Positions 49,077 through 58,523 of a stretch of 64,000 bases of DNA are shown in pieces; positions within the stretch are counted from its first letter, which is position 1, and the number at the start of each line of letters is the position of its first letter. Source of the DNA: Pseudomonadota bacterium (GTDB lineage: Bacteria; Chloroflexota; UBA5177). Location: the NCBI GenBank assembly GCA_021324655.1, contig JAJPIP010000035.1, forward strand, positions 1-64,000. Reading direction: 5' to 3'. Under the pieces are notes generated by a model. That model ran no database searches and had not been told where the DNA came from. It saw only the letters and a program-made list of their open reading frames with translations. The position numbers and the translations under genes are program-made.

Positions 49077-49113
49077 GGAAGGGAAGGGCGTACGCGCCCT
49101 TCCCTTCCTCTTT
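49077..49113 (+). terminator. Strong intra-operon hairpin after the binding-protein gene
   Basis: 14-bp perfect stem GGAAGGGAAGGGCG/CGCCCTTCCCTTCC with a TACG tetraloop (49077-49090 with 49095-49108), followed by TCTTT. Probably a partial terminator or an mRNA-stabilising stem. Confidence 0.85.
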
Positions 49114-49162
49114 GCCGTTCCTTGACGTAAAATGAGCACACCGACCGCGGAGTAGCCTCACC

Positions 49163-50161
49163 ATGACCACCTACGTCATCCGCCGCCTGCTCCAGAGTTT
49201 CATCATTCTGATCGGCCTCTCGCTGGTCTTTTTCCTTATCCTGCACCTGACACCGGGCGGACCCTGTAACGCCGAGGAAGCGCAGAGCGCCCAGTCGGCG
49301 GCCATGGCGAAAGCCTGTGTCTTTCGTTTGGGCCTCAATCAGCCATTGCCGGTTCAGTACTTTAAGTGGATCGGCGGCTACCTCCACGGCGACTTCGGCA
49401 TGTCGTATCTCGGCATCCCGGTCTCATCGCTGATCCTGCAGAAGCTGCCGGCGACCGTCCTCCTCATGCTGACAAGCTATCTGCTGCAGCAGCTCATCGC
49501 GCTGCCGCTCGGGATGTTCTCGGCGCTGCGCCAGTACTCCTTCTTCGACCACGTCTTTACGTTCCTCTCCTATGTCGGACTCTCCATGCCGACCTTCTGG
49601 CTGGGCCTGATGTTGATCTACGGCTTCGCCGTCAACCTCAACTGGTTTCCGACGGCGGGGGTGCAGAGCGCGACCATGCCCATTTTCTGGACAGGCTCGT
49701 GGTTCCACCTCTTGGGCCACGATCCGGCCCTGGTGCTCGGGGACCTCGCCAAGCACCTCATTCTCCCCGCCATCACCCTCATGGTGATCGGCATCGCCGT
49801 GGACAGCCGCTTCATGCGCGCCTCCATGCTCGAGGTGCTGCATCAGGACTACATTCGCACCGCCAAAGCGAAGGGACTGAAGACACGCCGCATCATCCTG
49901 AAGCACGCGCTGCGCAACGCCATCTTGCCGATCGTCACCAATGTCGCGCTTTTCCTGCCGGCGCTGATCGGCGGCGCCATCATTACCGAAACGATCTTCT
50001 CCTGGGCCGGCCTCGGGTATGCGTTCTTCACCGCCATTCAGCAAAGCGACTACCCGTACCTGCAGAGCTTCCTCATGCTCACGGCGCTGGCTGTGCTCCT
50101 GGCCAACCTGCTGTCCGATCTGGCCTATGCCTGGGTCGACCCGCGCATCCGCTACGACTAA
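49163..50161 (+). CDS. ABC transporter permease, DppB/OppB type
   Basis: 332 residues with six membrane helices. TTYVIRRLLQSFIILIGLSLVFFLILHLTPGGPC is the DppB N-terminus; the extracellular loop holds a GLNQPLPVQYFKWIGGYLHGDFGMSYLG segment, and the EAA loop that touches the ATPases is FMRASMLEVLHQDYIRTAKAKGLKTRRIILKHALRNAILPIVTNVALFLPALIGGAIITETIFSWAGLG. Forms half of the membrane channel for the solute captured by the upstream binding protein. Ribosome site GGAG 11 nt before the ATG. Confidence 0.95.
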   Translation: MTTYVIRRLLQSFIILIGLSLVFFLILHLTPGGPCNAEEAQSAQSAAMAKACVFRLGLNQPLPVQYFKWIGGYLHGDFGMSYLGIPVSSLILQKLPATVLLMLTSYLLQQLIALPLGMFSALRQYSFFDHVFTFLSYVGLSMPTFWLGLMLIYGFAVNLNWFPTAGVQSATMPIFWTGSWFHLLGHDPALVLGDLAKHLILPAITLMVIGIAVDSRFMRASMLEVLHQDYIRTAKAKGLKTRRIILKHALRNAILPIVTNVALFLPALIGGAIITETIFSWAGLGYAFFTAIQQSDYPYLQSFLMLTALAVLLANLLSDLAYAWVDPRIRYD

Positions 50162-50178
50162 AGAGGAAGGCATGAGCG

Positions 50179-51156
50179 ATGCAAGAGCCCGATATTGAGG
50201 TAACCGGAGCGCTCTCCGATCAGGCGCCGTGGCCGATGAGCGCCGCTCACGCCGACGCGGTGATCCTGGACGAGACCGAGGATCAGGTCGTCGCCGAGCC
50301 CATCGGGCAGTGGACGCTCGTCTGGCGCCGGTTCATCCGGCACCGCATCGCGCTCATCGGCGGGGTCATGCTGATCCTGCTGATCTTGATGGCGATATTC
50401 GGGCCGCTGCTCTCGCCGGAGTCGCCGCTCAGCTTCAACTACTTCGCGGGGAACAAGGCGCCGGAGTTGAACTGGCGGTATCTCATGGGGACCGATGCGC
50501 AGGGCCACGCCATCATCATGTACATCCTGTACGGCGCCCGGATCTCCCTCGAGGTTGGCGTCTTCGCGACAGTGCTGACCTCCATCATCGGGGTGCTGGT
50601 GGGCTCGATCGGTGGGTTCTTCGGCGGCTGGGTCGACGCCGTCATGATGCGCCTCACCGATGTCTTCTTGACGCTGCCTTTCCTCCCGCTCCTCATCCTG
50701 CTCAGCGCCTATACCGGCGGCGGCAATATCACCTTTGTCATCCTCATCCTCGGCCTTCTCTCCTGGTCGCCGACGGCGCGTCTGGTGCGCAGCTACTTCC
50801 TCAGCCTGCGTAGTCAGGAGTTCGTCCAGGCCGCCCAGGCACTCGGCGTTTCCAGTCCGCGCATCATGTTCAAGCACATGCTGCCCAATGCCCTGAGTGT
50901 CGTCATCGTCTCGTCCACCTTGAACGTGGCCGGGTTCATCATCGCCGAGGCGGCGATCGACTTCCTGGGCGTCGGCATCCATACGCCGAACGTCAGCTGG
51001 GGGCTCGCCCTCGCCAACTCGGAGAGCTATATCGCCGACGGTAACTGGTGGTGGCCGCTCTTCCCGGGGCTCGCCTTGCTGATTACCGTTCTCTCCGTCA
51101 ACTTCCTGGGTGACGGCCTGCGCGATGCGCTGGACGTTCGCGCCAAGGTCGAATAA
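50179..51156 (+). CDS. ABC transporter permease, DppC/OppC type
   Basis: 325 residues; GAGGAAGG 8 nt before ATG 50179. After a hydrophilic N-terminus come six helices (RFIRHRIALIGGVMLILLILMAIFGPLL first). Family motif HLMGTDAQGH is here YLMGTDAQGHAIIMYILYGARISLEVG, and the EAA loop is SLRSQEFVQAAQALGVSSPRIMFKHMLPNALSVVIVSSTLNVAGFIIAEAAIDFLGVG. Partner of the DppB-like permease, 17 bp downstream of it, with the ATPase genes following. Confidence 0.95.
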   Translation: MQEPDIEVTGALSDQAPWPMSAAHADAVILDETEDQVVAEPIGQWTLVWRRFIRHRIALIGGVMLILLILMAIFGPLLSPESPLSFNYFAGNKAPELNWRYLMGTDAQGHAIIMYILYGARISLEVGVFATVLTSIIGVLVGSIGGFFGGWVDAVMMRLTDVFLTLPFLPLLILLSAYTGGGNITFVILILGLLSWSPTARLVRSYFLSLRSQEFVQAAQALGVSSPRIMFKHMLPNALSVVIVSSTLNVAGFIIAEAAIDFLGVGIHTPNVSWGLALANSESYIADGNWWWPLFPGLALLITVLSVNFLGDGLRDALDVRAKVE

Positions 51157-51173
51157 CACCAGGGGATGTATTT

Positions 51174-52181
51174 GTGGCATTAGAGACAGAGCAGGCGCAG
51201 CGCGCCCCCCGACAGGAGGGGACGCCCCTCCTGCAGGTCAAGGACCTGCACACCAACTTCCAGACCATGGACGGTGTGGTCAAAGCTGTCGACGGTGTCT
51301 CGTTCGATATCCAGCCCGGTGCCAGCGTCGGCATCGTCGGCGAATCCGGCTCGGGGAAGAGCGTCACCTCGCTCTCCATCATGCGGTTGGTCGAGCGTCC
51401 CGGCTGGATTCCAAGCGGGTCGATTATCTTCCAGGGCAAGGATCTCCTCAAGCTCGACGACGAGCAGATGCGGCGCATCCGCGGCGAAGACATCGCCATG
51501 GTTTTCCAGGAGCCGATGTCTGCCCTCAATCCGGTCTATACGGTGGGCGATCAGGTGGCGGAGATTGTTCGCGCTCATCACAGGGTGGGCAAGCGAGCGG
51601 CCTGGGCGCGGGCAGTCGAGCTGTTCAAGCTGGTCGGCATCCCGGCGGCGGATCGGCGGGTCCACGACTATCCGCACAACCTCTCTGGCGGCATGCGCCA
51701 GCGTGTCATGATCGCCATGGCGCTCGCCAACGATCCCGACCTCCTCATCCTCGACGAGCCCACCACCGCGCTCGACGTGACCATCCAGGCCCAGATCCTC
51801 GATCTGGTACGCAACCTCCGCGAGCGCGTCAACACCGCCGTCCTCCTTATCACGCACGATATCGGCGTGGTGGCGGAGATGTGCGACGAGATCATCGTCA
51901 TGTACGGCGGCAAGATCATGGAGCACGGCACCACACACCAGATCATCGACGACCCGAAGCACCCCTACACGCGTGGTCTGCTCGCCGCCATCCCCGCGAT
52001 GGGCATGAAGGGACAGCGTCTGACCGTCATCCCCGGGACCGTGCCGAGCCCCTTACGGATGCCGTCCGGTTGTCCTTTCCGCACTCGCTGCCCCAACGTC
52101 ATGGACGTCTGCAGCAACTACCCCACCTTGAAGACGCTGGACGACGGCCGCCAGGTGTACTGCTGGCTCTACGAGCGCTAG
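51174..52181 (+). CDS. ABC transporter ATP-binding protein, DppD/OppD type
   Basis: 335 residues from GTG 51174. Walker [20 protein letters not shown]-loop [19 protein letters not shown], signature [17 protein letters not shown], Walker [21 protein letters not shown] and switch His in [15 protein letters not shown]. The C-terminal oligopeptide domain ([14 protein letters not shown]...[17 protein letters not shown]) includes a cysteine cluster common in DppD/F proteins, which can hold an Fe-S cluster. It powers uptake by ATP hydrolysis, together with the next gene. Confidence 0.96.
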   Translation: MALETEQAQRAPRQEGTPLLQVKDLHTNFQTMDGVVKAVDGVSFDIQPGASVGIVGESGSGKSVTSLSIMRLVERPGWIPSGSIIFQGKDLLKLDDEQMRRIRGEDIAMVFQEPMSALNPVYTVGDQVAEIVRAHHRVGKRAAWARAVELFKLVGIPAADRRVHDYPHNLSGGMRQRVMIAMALANDPDLLILDEPTTALDVTIQAQILDLVRNLRERVNTAVLLITHDIGVVAEMCDEIIVMYGGKIMEHGTTHQIIDDPKHPYTRGLLAAIPAMGMKGQRLTVIPGTVPSPLRMPSGCPFRTRCPNVMDVCSNYPTLKTLDDGRQVYCWLYER

Positions 52182-52191
52182 GAAGACAAGA

Positions 52192-53202
52192 ATGACCGAG
52201 GTATTGAGCGAGCAGCAGCCGGCCGCAACGGCCAGTGACGTCCTGCTCGATGTGCGCAATCTGAAGACGTACTATCCCGTCCTGGGCGGCGTCATGCGCC
52301 GGCGTATCGGCTGGGTCAAGGCCGTTGACGATGTCTCCTTCAGTATCAAGCAGGGCGAGACTCTCGGACTGGTGGGAGAGTCCGGTTGCGGCAAGACGAC
52401 GACCGGCCGCTCCATCGCTCGCCTGCTGAAGCCCCAATCCGGACAGATCATCTTTGAGGGGAAGGATCTGCTTGCCCTCAAGGGAAAAGAGCTAAAGCGC
52501 GTTCGCCGCGACCTTCAGATCATCTTCCAGGATCCGTATTCCTCCCTCAATCCGCGCATGCCGGTCGGGGAGATCATCGGGGAAGGGTTGATGGTCCACG
52601 GTATGAAGGATCGCCGCGAGCGCGAAAATACCGTCAAGTATTTCCTCGACGTCGTCGGCCTGCGGCCCGAGTACGCCCGCCGCTATCCGCACGAGTTTTC
52701 CGGCGGCCAGCGGCAGCGCATCGGCATCGCGCGCGCTCTGGCACTGCGCCCCAAGCTCATCGTCTGTGACGAGCCGGTCTCGGCACTCGACGTCTCGATC
52801 CAGTCCCAGGTGCTCAATCTCCTCAAGGATCTGCAGAAAGAGTTCGGCCTGACCTACCTCTTCATTGCCCACGATCTGAGCGTGGTCGAGTACATGAGCG
52901 ACCGTGTCGGCGTGATGTATCTCGGCAAGATGGTGGAGATGGCGGAAGCCATCGATCTCTACGCCAACCCGCGCATGCCGTACACACAGGCCCTCCTCTC
53001 CGCCATCCCCATGGCGAATCCCGCGATGCGGTCCCAGCGCCAGCGCATCGTTCTGCAGGGAGACGTGCCCAGCCCACTCAACCCGCCGTCGGGTTGCCCG
53101 TTCCGCACGCGGTGCTGGATGGCCCAGGAAGTCTGCGTCGAGGTCAACCCGCCCCTCCGCAACGTCGGCCCCGAACACGACGCCGCCTGTCACTTTGCGT
53201 AG
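52192..53202 (+). CDS. ABC transporter ATP-binding protein, DppF/OppF type
   Basis: 336 residues. [37 protein letters not shown] (Walker A), [23 protein letters not shown] (Q-loop), [49 protein letters not shown] (signature, Walker B) and [15 protein letters not shown] (H-loop). Oligopeptide C-terminus with [14 protein letters not shown] and [10 protein letters not shown]. Pairs with the DppD-like ATPase. Last gene of the importer operon; 11 bp after it. Confidence 0.96.
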   Translation: MTEVLSEQQPAATASDVLLDVRNLKTYYPVLGGVMRRRIGWVKAVDDVSFSIKQGETLGLVGESGCGKTTTGRSIARLLKPQSGQIIFEGKDLLALKGKELKRVRRDLQIIFQDPYSSLNPRMPVGEIIGEGLMVHGMKDRRERENTVKYFLDVVGLRPEYARRYPHEFSGGQRQRIGIARALALRPKLIVCDEPVSALDVSIQSQVLNLLKDLQKEFGLTYLFIAHDLSVVEYMSDRVGVMYLGKMVEMAEAIDLYANPRMPYTQALLSAIPMANPAMRSQRQRIVLQGDVPSPLNPPSGCPFRTRCWMAQEVCVEVNPPLRNVGPEHDAACHFA

Positions 53203-53224
53203 GGGGTGAGGCGGCCCTCACCCC
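53203..53224 (+). repeat. GGGGTGAGG/CCTCACCCC hairpin, MITE-end relic or terminator
   Basis: A 9-bp perfect stem with CGGC loop directly after the importer operon. The sequence is the end motif of the GGCCCTCACCCC repeat family at 16767 and 42847. No U-run. Confidence 0.5.
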
Positions 53225-53256
53225 TCCACCCTCCCATGCGCCATTCCCCTCACTTC

Positions 53257-54618
53257 ATGTCCGCGGCCGGACCGTGGGATCTCGCTGCCCTCGCGCGGTC
53301 CATCGCCGACATTCACCACCGGCTTGAAACCATTCCCCCGCGCATGCCGATTGCCGTCGGCATGGCAGCCGACCCCGTCTCGGTCGCGGCGCTTCTGGCC
53401 GCCGAGGATGGACGGCGGCCGGTCCTGCTGCTTCCCCCCCAGGTCGAGGCGCGCGAACGGGAGAACCTCCTGGCGGCGGTTCGACCTGCCGCCCTCGTTG
53501 CCCCGGCGCGTGTCCCGTGGGTGCAGCGCCTTCCGGGCACCGGCTCCGACGTCGCCGGCGGCGTGATGATCTCCCTGCCGCTGCCGGACACGTCACACGA
53601 TCTCGGCGATGTGATCTGCCAGCGCACCTCCGGGTCAATGGGACCACCGCGCCTCGCCGTGCGATCCCGTATCGGCATCGAAGATGAAATACACGCTCTG
53701 GAGGGCCGAATCAGCTTTGCCGGGGAGCGGATCCTGTGCGCGTCCTCGCTTGCCCACTCCTACGGGCTGATCGCGGGACTGCTCGCTCCGGCCCGGCATG
53801 GTGCCGCCCACATTGCGTTTGCCGGCTCGGCGCAGGAAGCCTGCCGGCTTGCCGCTACAACGCGCCCGACCCTGATCGTCGGTCTTGCCTCGACCTATCA
53901 GGCCTTCCTCGACCACGATCTGCCGGGGGCCTTTCTCACCGATGCTCGTGTCCTGCTCAGCGCCGGCGCTCCGCTGCCCGCCGGCCTCTTCGACGCCTTT
54001 TGGCGGCGCTACCATCTGCCCATCCGGCAGGATTACGGCACGACGGAGACGGGTACCATCTCGCTCAACTATCCGGACGCTCCCGATCCCGAGAGCGTCG
54101 GTGTCCCATTACCGCATCTACACGTGCGGGTCGTTCCGGCCGGTGATGCCGGGGACGAAGTACAGGTCCGGGGACGTGCCGTGGCAGCGGGATATCTGGA
54201 TCGGGAAGAGATCCGCGCGGCGAGCGACGGCGACGGGTGGTACCAGACCGGTGATGGTGGAACCGTGCGGGAGGACGGAAGGCTTTGTCTCGGCAGTAGA
54301 CGGCGTGAACCGATCGTGGTGGGCGGTGTGCCCATCGCGCCCGATGCCATCGAGCGCGCCCTCCAGGATGTGTCGGGCGTGGTCGAGGCAGCGGTCGTTC
54401 CCGCGAGGCGGGGCGGGCAGACGGCGATCAAGGCAGTGCTGGTGGCTCCAAACGTCAGTGAAGACGAGATTCGCCGGGGCCTTGCTCGCTGCCTTCCTCC
54501 CGACGCCATCCCTAGCGTCATCATGCCGATCCCCGCCCTGCCGCGCAGCCCCGCCGGCAAGATCCTGTACAGCAAACTGGAGTCGGACGCCCCATACAGC
54601 GCCGACCAATCCGACTGA
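53257..54618 (+). CDS. AMP-dependent synthetase/ligase (ANL superfamily)
   Basis: The track start GTG (53206) lies in the hairpin; ATG 53257 (MSAAGPWDLAALARSIADIHH) or 53236 is more likely, giving about 453 residues, short for the family. Adenylation motifs: A3 DVICQRTSGSMGPPR, A5 RQDYGTTETGTISLN, A7 GWYQTGDGG, A8 SRRREPIVVGGVPIAPDAIERALQ, A10 with the catalytic lysine in LPRSPAGKILYSKL. It activates a carboxylic acid as an acyl-AMP, commonly for CoA ester formation. The N-terminal domain is shorter than in acetyl-CoA synthetases. Substrate unknown. Confidence 0.88.
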   Translation: MSAAGPWDLAALARSIADIHHRLETIPPRMPIAVGMAADPVSVAALLAAEDGRRPVLLLPPQVEARERENLLAAVRPAALVAPARVPWVQRLPGTGSDVAGGVMISLPLPDTSHDLGDVICQRTSGSMGPPRLAVRSRIGIEDEIHALEGRISFAGERILCASSLAHSYGLIAGLLAPARHGAAHIAFAGSAQEACRLAATTRPTLIVGLASTYQAFLDHDLPGAFLTDARVLLSAGAPLPAGLFDAFWRRYHLPIRQDYGTTETGTISLNYPDAPDPESVGVPLPHLHVRVVPAGDAGDEVQVRGRAVAAGYLDREEIRAASDGDGWYQTGDGGTVREDGRLCLGSRRREPIVVGGVPIAPDAIERALQDVSGVVEAAVVPARRGGQTAIKAVLVAPNVSEDEIRRGLARCLPPDAIPSVIMPIPALPRSPAGKILYSKLESDAPYSADQSD

Positions 54619-54659
54619 TCGCTGAGACCGACGTGTCGATGGGGGCGGCCTGACGCCTC

Positions 54660-55397
54660 TTACGGCCAGCTGGTCTCCGTCATGGGCGTGACGATCGCTT
54701 CCTGCAGCGCTGATTCTTTGGGCATCTCCAGCGCCAGCAGGATCACCTTCGCCACATTCGCCGGGTCCTGTAGGTTCTCCTCCTGCGGCATCGGGATGCC
54801 CTGCTCGGCGAAACGGTCGAAGAAGTGGGTGCGCATGCCACCGGGAATGATCGTCGTCACCCGGATGCCGTAAGGCCGTCCTTCCACGCCCAGCCCTCGT
54901 CCAAACCCGACCAGGCCCCACTTTGATGCGTGATACGCCGCCGCATTGGCCCAGGCTCGAGTGGCGGCGGTGGAGGCGATGTTGACGAAGTGACCGTCGC
55001 CGCGCTCGCGCATATGCGGGAAGGCGGCGCGGGCGAAGAGAAAAGGGGCGCGCAGGTTGACGTCGATCACCTGATCCCACTGATCGATCCGCATCTCTTC
55101 GACCGACACCGTGTGATCGACCGCCGCGTTGTTGACCACGATACCGAGTGAGCCCCATTCGCGCAGCACACGATCAACCGCTGCCTGGACCTGCTCTTCC
55201 CTGCTCACGTCGGCGCCGATTGCCATGCTCTTGCCGCCCTGCGCGATCAGTTCCTCGCAGGTCTGCCGGGCCCGGTCTTCGCAGATATCGACGCATGCCA
55301 CCGCCGCGCCGGCCCCGGCCAGGGCCCGAGCGGTGGCGGCTCCCAGGCCGCTGCCTGCTCCTGTCACGATCGCCGTTTGTCCGTCGAGAGTACCCAC
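54660..55397 (-). CDS. Short-chain dehydrogenase/reductase
   Basis: 245 residues from GTG 55397, with TAGGAGCGACT upstream. TGAGSGLGAATARAL cofactor motif, NNAAVDHT, catalytic Ser in VNIASTAATRAWANAAAYHASKWGL with YxxxK (YHASK) and a PGGMRTHFF loop. The aspartate in ACVDICEDRA after the second strand favours NAD over NADP. It lies 8 bp after the glycosyltransferase operon in the same direction, so it may be its last gene and act on a sugar or polyol; this is not certain. Confidence 0.9.
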   Translation of the reverse strand: MGTLDGQTAIVTGAGSGLGAATARALAGAGAAVACVDICEDRARQTCEELIAQGGKSMAIGADVSREEQVQAAVDRVLREWGSLGIVVNNAAVDHTVSVEEMRIDQWDQVIDVNLRAPFLFARAAFPHMRERGDGHFVNIASTAATRAWANAAAYHASKWGLVGFGRGLGVEGRPYGIRVTTIIPGGMRTHFFDRFAEQGIPMPQEENLQDPANVAKVILLALEMPKESALQEAIVTPMTETSWP

Positions 55398-55405
55398 AGT
55401 CGCTC

Positions 55406-56281
55406 CTATAAAGAGTGTGATGAGGCGAGCGCTTGCGGCGCGCCTAAGGTGGGGTGCACGTTGAACTCCTCGATCAGCTCCCCAAACAGCTCGGTGGCGT
55501 TACGAGTGCGATCCGGCACATTGGTGGGAAGGTCGAGGTGATAGGTTCCGGCGGGCAGAATGCCGCAGCCGCCGTACTTACGGATCAAAAGGAACTGCGC
55601 GACGACTTCCTCGCCGGAATGATTGGGCGGCAGGCGATCCCACCAGGAGAAGCCGCCGACATCCAGCAGCTTCGCCCGGTCGTAGAGCACGTTGGCGCCT
55701 CCGACCCAGGCCACCTTGTAGCGCACCGTTCGCTCGCCCCGGCAGAGCCGCTCCTCGAGGTGCAGCGGGTTGGCGGCGTTATTGACGAGATGCCGCTCAT
55801 AGGGAATCGCGTCCGGCGTGAACGGCTCGGGACGCACCGGACCGTCCCACAGCTCGATGTGCTGCTGGTGTGGCCGCACGTCATCCAGGTAGTGCAGGCC
55901 GGTCGCCGCGCAGCCGACGAAGCCGCACCTTTCGGCGCGGATCACGTCCAGCATGCGCTGCATCACCGGGGGATCGAGGATGACGTCGTCGTCGAGATAG
56001 TGGACGTACGGGGCGGTGCTCTGCGACAGCAGGAAGTGCCGCTGCTCCGCCTGCCCCCGCCGCGGCACGTGTCGGTGCAGCGCCACGTCATGTCCATGCC
56101 GCCGCAGCGCCCGGACCAGCATCTCGATCTCGAGGTCGTCCAGATAGTCGTCGTCGGGGTCGGCTTGCGAGGAGACGACGACGTTGAAGTCCCTAAAGGT
56201 CTGGCCGAGGAGGCTGGTCAGGACGATAGCCAGTCCCGTCTTGCGGCGGTAGGTCGGAATCAGGACGTCGACCAGGGCCAC
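55406..56281 (-). CDS. Glycosyltransferase family 2
   Basis: 291 residues from GTG 56281, immediately after the stop of the GT4 gene. GT-A start VDVLIPTYRRKTGLAIVLTSLLGQTFRDFNVVVSSQAD, metal-binding DXD in APYVHYLDDDVILDP, and VAWVGGANVLYDRAKLLDVGGFSWWD as the acceptor-side loop. It adds a sugar from a nucleotide donor to a surface glycan. Part of the heptose-glycan operon; donor not predictable. Confidence 0.9.
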   Translation of the reverse strand: MALVDVLIPTYRRKTGLAIVLTSLLGQTFRDFNVVVSSQADPDDDYLDDLEIEMLVRALRRHGHDVALHRHVPRRGQAEQRHFLLSQSTAPYVHYLDDDVILDPPVMQRMLDVIRAERCGFVGCAATGLHYLDDVRPHQQHIELWDGPVRPEPFTPDAIPYERHLVNNAANPLHLEERLCRGERTVRYKVAWVGGANVLYDRAKLLDVGGFSWWDRLPPNHSGEEVVAQFLLIRKYGGCGILPAGTYHLDLPTNVPDRTRNATELFGELIEEFNVHPTLGAPQALASSHSL

Positions 56282-57550
56282 CTACCCCACCTCCACGCCG
56301 CCGAGGGTGAGAGCCGGCGCCTCGTGCCCCGCGCTCACCAGGAGGTCGGCGTACAGCGAGGCGGTGCGCCACGCGCCGGTGGCCCAGGTGAAGTCGCGCT
56401 TTACCCGCTCGCGTGCTGCCCGTCCCATCTTGTCCCGGAGCATTCGATCGTCCAGGAGGCGTCGCAGCGCGTCCGCCAGCGCTTTCGGATCACGCGGCGG
56501 GACGAGGAGTCCCGTCTCGCCGTCGGAGATGGTGTACGTGATGCCGCCGACTGCCGAGCCGATCACCGGCCGGCCGCACGCCATCGCCTCCAGAGGGGTG
56601 AGCCCGAACTGCTCGTACCAGGGCGTGGTCACCACGGTGTCGGCTGCGCTGTAGTAGTAGCGCAGGACATCCGGCTGGCGCTTGCCGGTGAACCGGATGC
56701 GGTCGGTGACGCCCAGCTCAGCCGCCAGATCCTGCAGGACACCGATCTCCGGTGTCGCGTCACGGTCCGGCTCGACGCTTTCCCCGCCCACGATCAGGAG
56801 CATCACCGGGAGATCCTCGAGGTACGGAAGCGCCCGGACGACGTTGCGGATATCCTTGCGCGGCAGCAGACGCCCGATATAGCTGATCACCAGCTTGTCG
56901 CCCGGAATCTCGACGAGGGTACGCGCCTCGTGGCGCGGTACGGGAAAGTAGAGGGCCGGATTGACGGCGGAGGGAATGACCACGACCTTCGCCGGGTCCG
57001 CGCCGTACCGATCGATCAACTCATCCTGCTCCCAGGGACACTGGGCGATGATCCGGTCGGCCGCTTCGACGATCCCGAGCTCCACCGCGATCCGCTCGGG
57101 CGGGCTGGTGTCGTCCTTCCCCTGAAATTGCTGCTTCGTCTTGCCGGTCGCATGGAAGATCTGCACGAACGGGATCCCCAGCTCCTGCTTGGCCTCCGCG
57201 GCCGCCCAGCCCGACATCCAGAAGTTGCCGTGAATCAGGTCGTACCCGCCGGAGCGCGCCGCGAAGTGGAGGAAGTCGTCACGAAACTCCGGCATGTACG
57301 GCCAGATGTCGTCCTTGAAGAGCGGGACGGCCGGACCGGCCTTGAGGTGGATGACACGCACGCCGCGCGCCAGCGGAACGACGCGGCGCGCGTTCGGATC
57401 GTCGCGCCGGACGAAGACGTCGACCTCATAGCCGAGCCGGGCCAGGTTGCGGCTCATCTCGTCGACGTACACGTTCTGGCCGCCGCTGTCCACCCCGCCG
57501 CGTACTGCGAGCGGACTGGCGTGTTCGCTCAAAAAGGCAATTCTAGCCAC
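56282..57550 (-). CDS. Glycosyltransferase family 4
   Basis: GTG at 57550, after GGAGGGATGGCAGCCA, overlaps the previous gene by 8 bp; track start 57664 is too long. 422 residues. VARIAFLSEHASPLAVRGGVDSGGQNVYVDEMSRNLARLGYEVDVFVRR is the N-terminal acceptor domain of GT-B sucrose synthase/MshA-like enzymes; the donor site is VVTTPWYEQFGLTPLEAMACGRPVIGSAVGG (E-x7-E motif) after VISYIGRLLPRKDI. Retaining transferase acting at the cytosolic membrane face in surface glycan building. Confidence 0.93.
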   Translation of the reverse strand: MARIAFLSEHASPLAVRGGVDSGGQNVYVDEMSRNLARLGYEVDVFVRRDDPNARRVVPLARGVRVIHLKAGPAVPLFKDDIWPYMPEFRDDFLHFAARSGGYDLIHGNFWMSGWAAAEAKQELGIPFVQIFHATGKTKQQFQGKDDTSPPERIAVELGIVEAADRIIAQCPWEQDELIDRYGADPAKVVVIPSAVNPALYFPVPRHEARTLVEIPGDKLVISYIGRLLPRKDIRNVVRALPYLEDLPVMLLIVGGESVEPDRDATPEIGVLQDLAAELGVTDRIRFTGKRQPDVLRYYYSAADTVVTTPWYEQFGLTPLEAMACGRPVIGSAVGGITYTISDGETGLLVPPRDPKALADALRRLLDDRMLRDKMGRAARERVKRDFTWATGAWRTASLYADLLVSAGHEAPALTLGGVEVG

Positions 57551-58523
57551 TGGCTGCCATCCCTCCTGACGACCGCCGTAGCGCAATGGCACGCCCAAAC
57601 GCATCGTCCCAGGCTTGTCGGAATCGATCCAGACTGAAGCGCTCGCGCGCCAGAGCACGGGCATTCTCGCCGAGGGCGCGCGCTTCTTCCGGATGCGCGA
57701 TCAGGTAGCGCATCCGATCGATCAGGTAGTCAACATCGCAGGAGATAAATCCGTGCACACCATCCTGTAGAACGGAGGGGACCTCGGTGGTGGCGAGCGC
57801 GACGATCGGCATGCCGATTGTCATGCCCTCGATGACCGCCAGCGGCAGGCTGGTGTAGCGCATCGGGCTGAAGAGGAAGCGGTACTCGGCGACGCGGTGA
57901 TGGAGGTGACGGTAGGGAATATCGCCCAGGCCGCCGAACTCTTCCGTCTCCATGCCCGCGATGTCGAGAGGGATGTCCTCCCGGGCGCGCAGGAAGATGT
58001 CGTAGCCGGCGATGCGTGGCCGCCGTTGCATGCCGTTGACAATCGTGATGCCGGCCGGCCGTGTCCCTCGATACCGCGCATCCGGCGCGATGGCCACGCT
58101 GTGCTCGACCACCGCCGTCGGCGTCTGTCCGTTGTCCCACATCAGCCGGTTGAAGTGCGTCACATGGACCAGCAGCATGGTGGGATCGTCCACCGGGTGC
58201 CGGGCGTCATAGGGGCTGGCCTTCGGCGTGTTGTGCTCCAGATAGATGGAAGGTAGGGCACGCTGCCGGGCGGTGAGGATCTCCTCCGCGTCGGGATGGA
58301 GGTTCTGGGATGTTTGGTAGATGATGAGGTCGAGATCGAGGTCGCGTACCCGCTCCGCCGGCACCTCGTGGACGTTGTCCGGCGTGTCGAAGGTCGGCCC
58401 TTTGCCCATGTAGCCGGACGGCTTGCCGGGCTTGGTGGGGAGATACCAGTCGTGATCGGTGCGCGCTAGGGCATTGAGGTAGCTGCCGTGGATGTGCCAG
58501 ATCAGGATCTTCAGGCGTTGCAT
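57543..58523 (-). CDS. Glycosyltransferase, GT-B fold (group 1-like)
   Basis: ATG at 58523 overlaps the GT9 stop by 13 bp; 326 residues: MQRLKILIWHIHGSYLNALARTDHDWYLPTKPGKPSGYMGKGPTFDTPDNVHEVPAERVRD. The C-terminal donor domain AEYRFLFSPMRYTSLPLAVIEGMTIGMPIVALATTEVPSVLQDGVHGFIS has the glycogen-synthase-type E-x7 block. LPSIYLEHNTPKASPYDARHPVDD is distinctive and recurs in bacterial LPS/EPS glycosyltransferases adjacent to heptose genes. Sugar unknown. Confidence 0.85.
   Translation of the reverse strand: MQRLKILIWHIHGSYLNALARTDHDWYLPTKPGKPSGYMGKGPTFDTPDNVHEVPAERVRDLDLDLIIYQTSQNLHPDAEEILTARQRALPSIYLEHNTPKASPYDARHPVDDPTMLLVHVTHFNRLMWDNGQTPTAVVEHSVAIAPDARYRGTRPAGITIVNGMQRRPRIAGYDIFLRAREDIPLDIAGMETEEFGGLGDIPYRHLHHRVAEYRFLFSPMRYTSLPLAVIEGMTIGMPIVALATTEVPSVLQDGVHGFISCDVDYLIDRMRYLIAHPEEARALGENARALARERFSLDRFRQAWDDAFGRAIALRRSSGGMAASG

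Noticed and set aside
47139-49139. 666-residue minus ORF opposite the binding-protein gene
   Set aside because: Mirror artefact of a GC-rich gene; no domain, no ribosome site.
55454-57637. 727-residue plus ORF opposite the glycosyltransferases
   Set aside because: Shadow; the minus-strand genes show intact GT motifs and overlapping operon starts.
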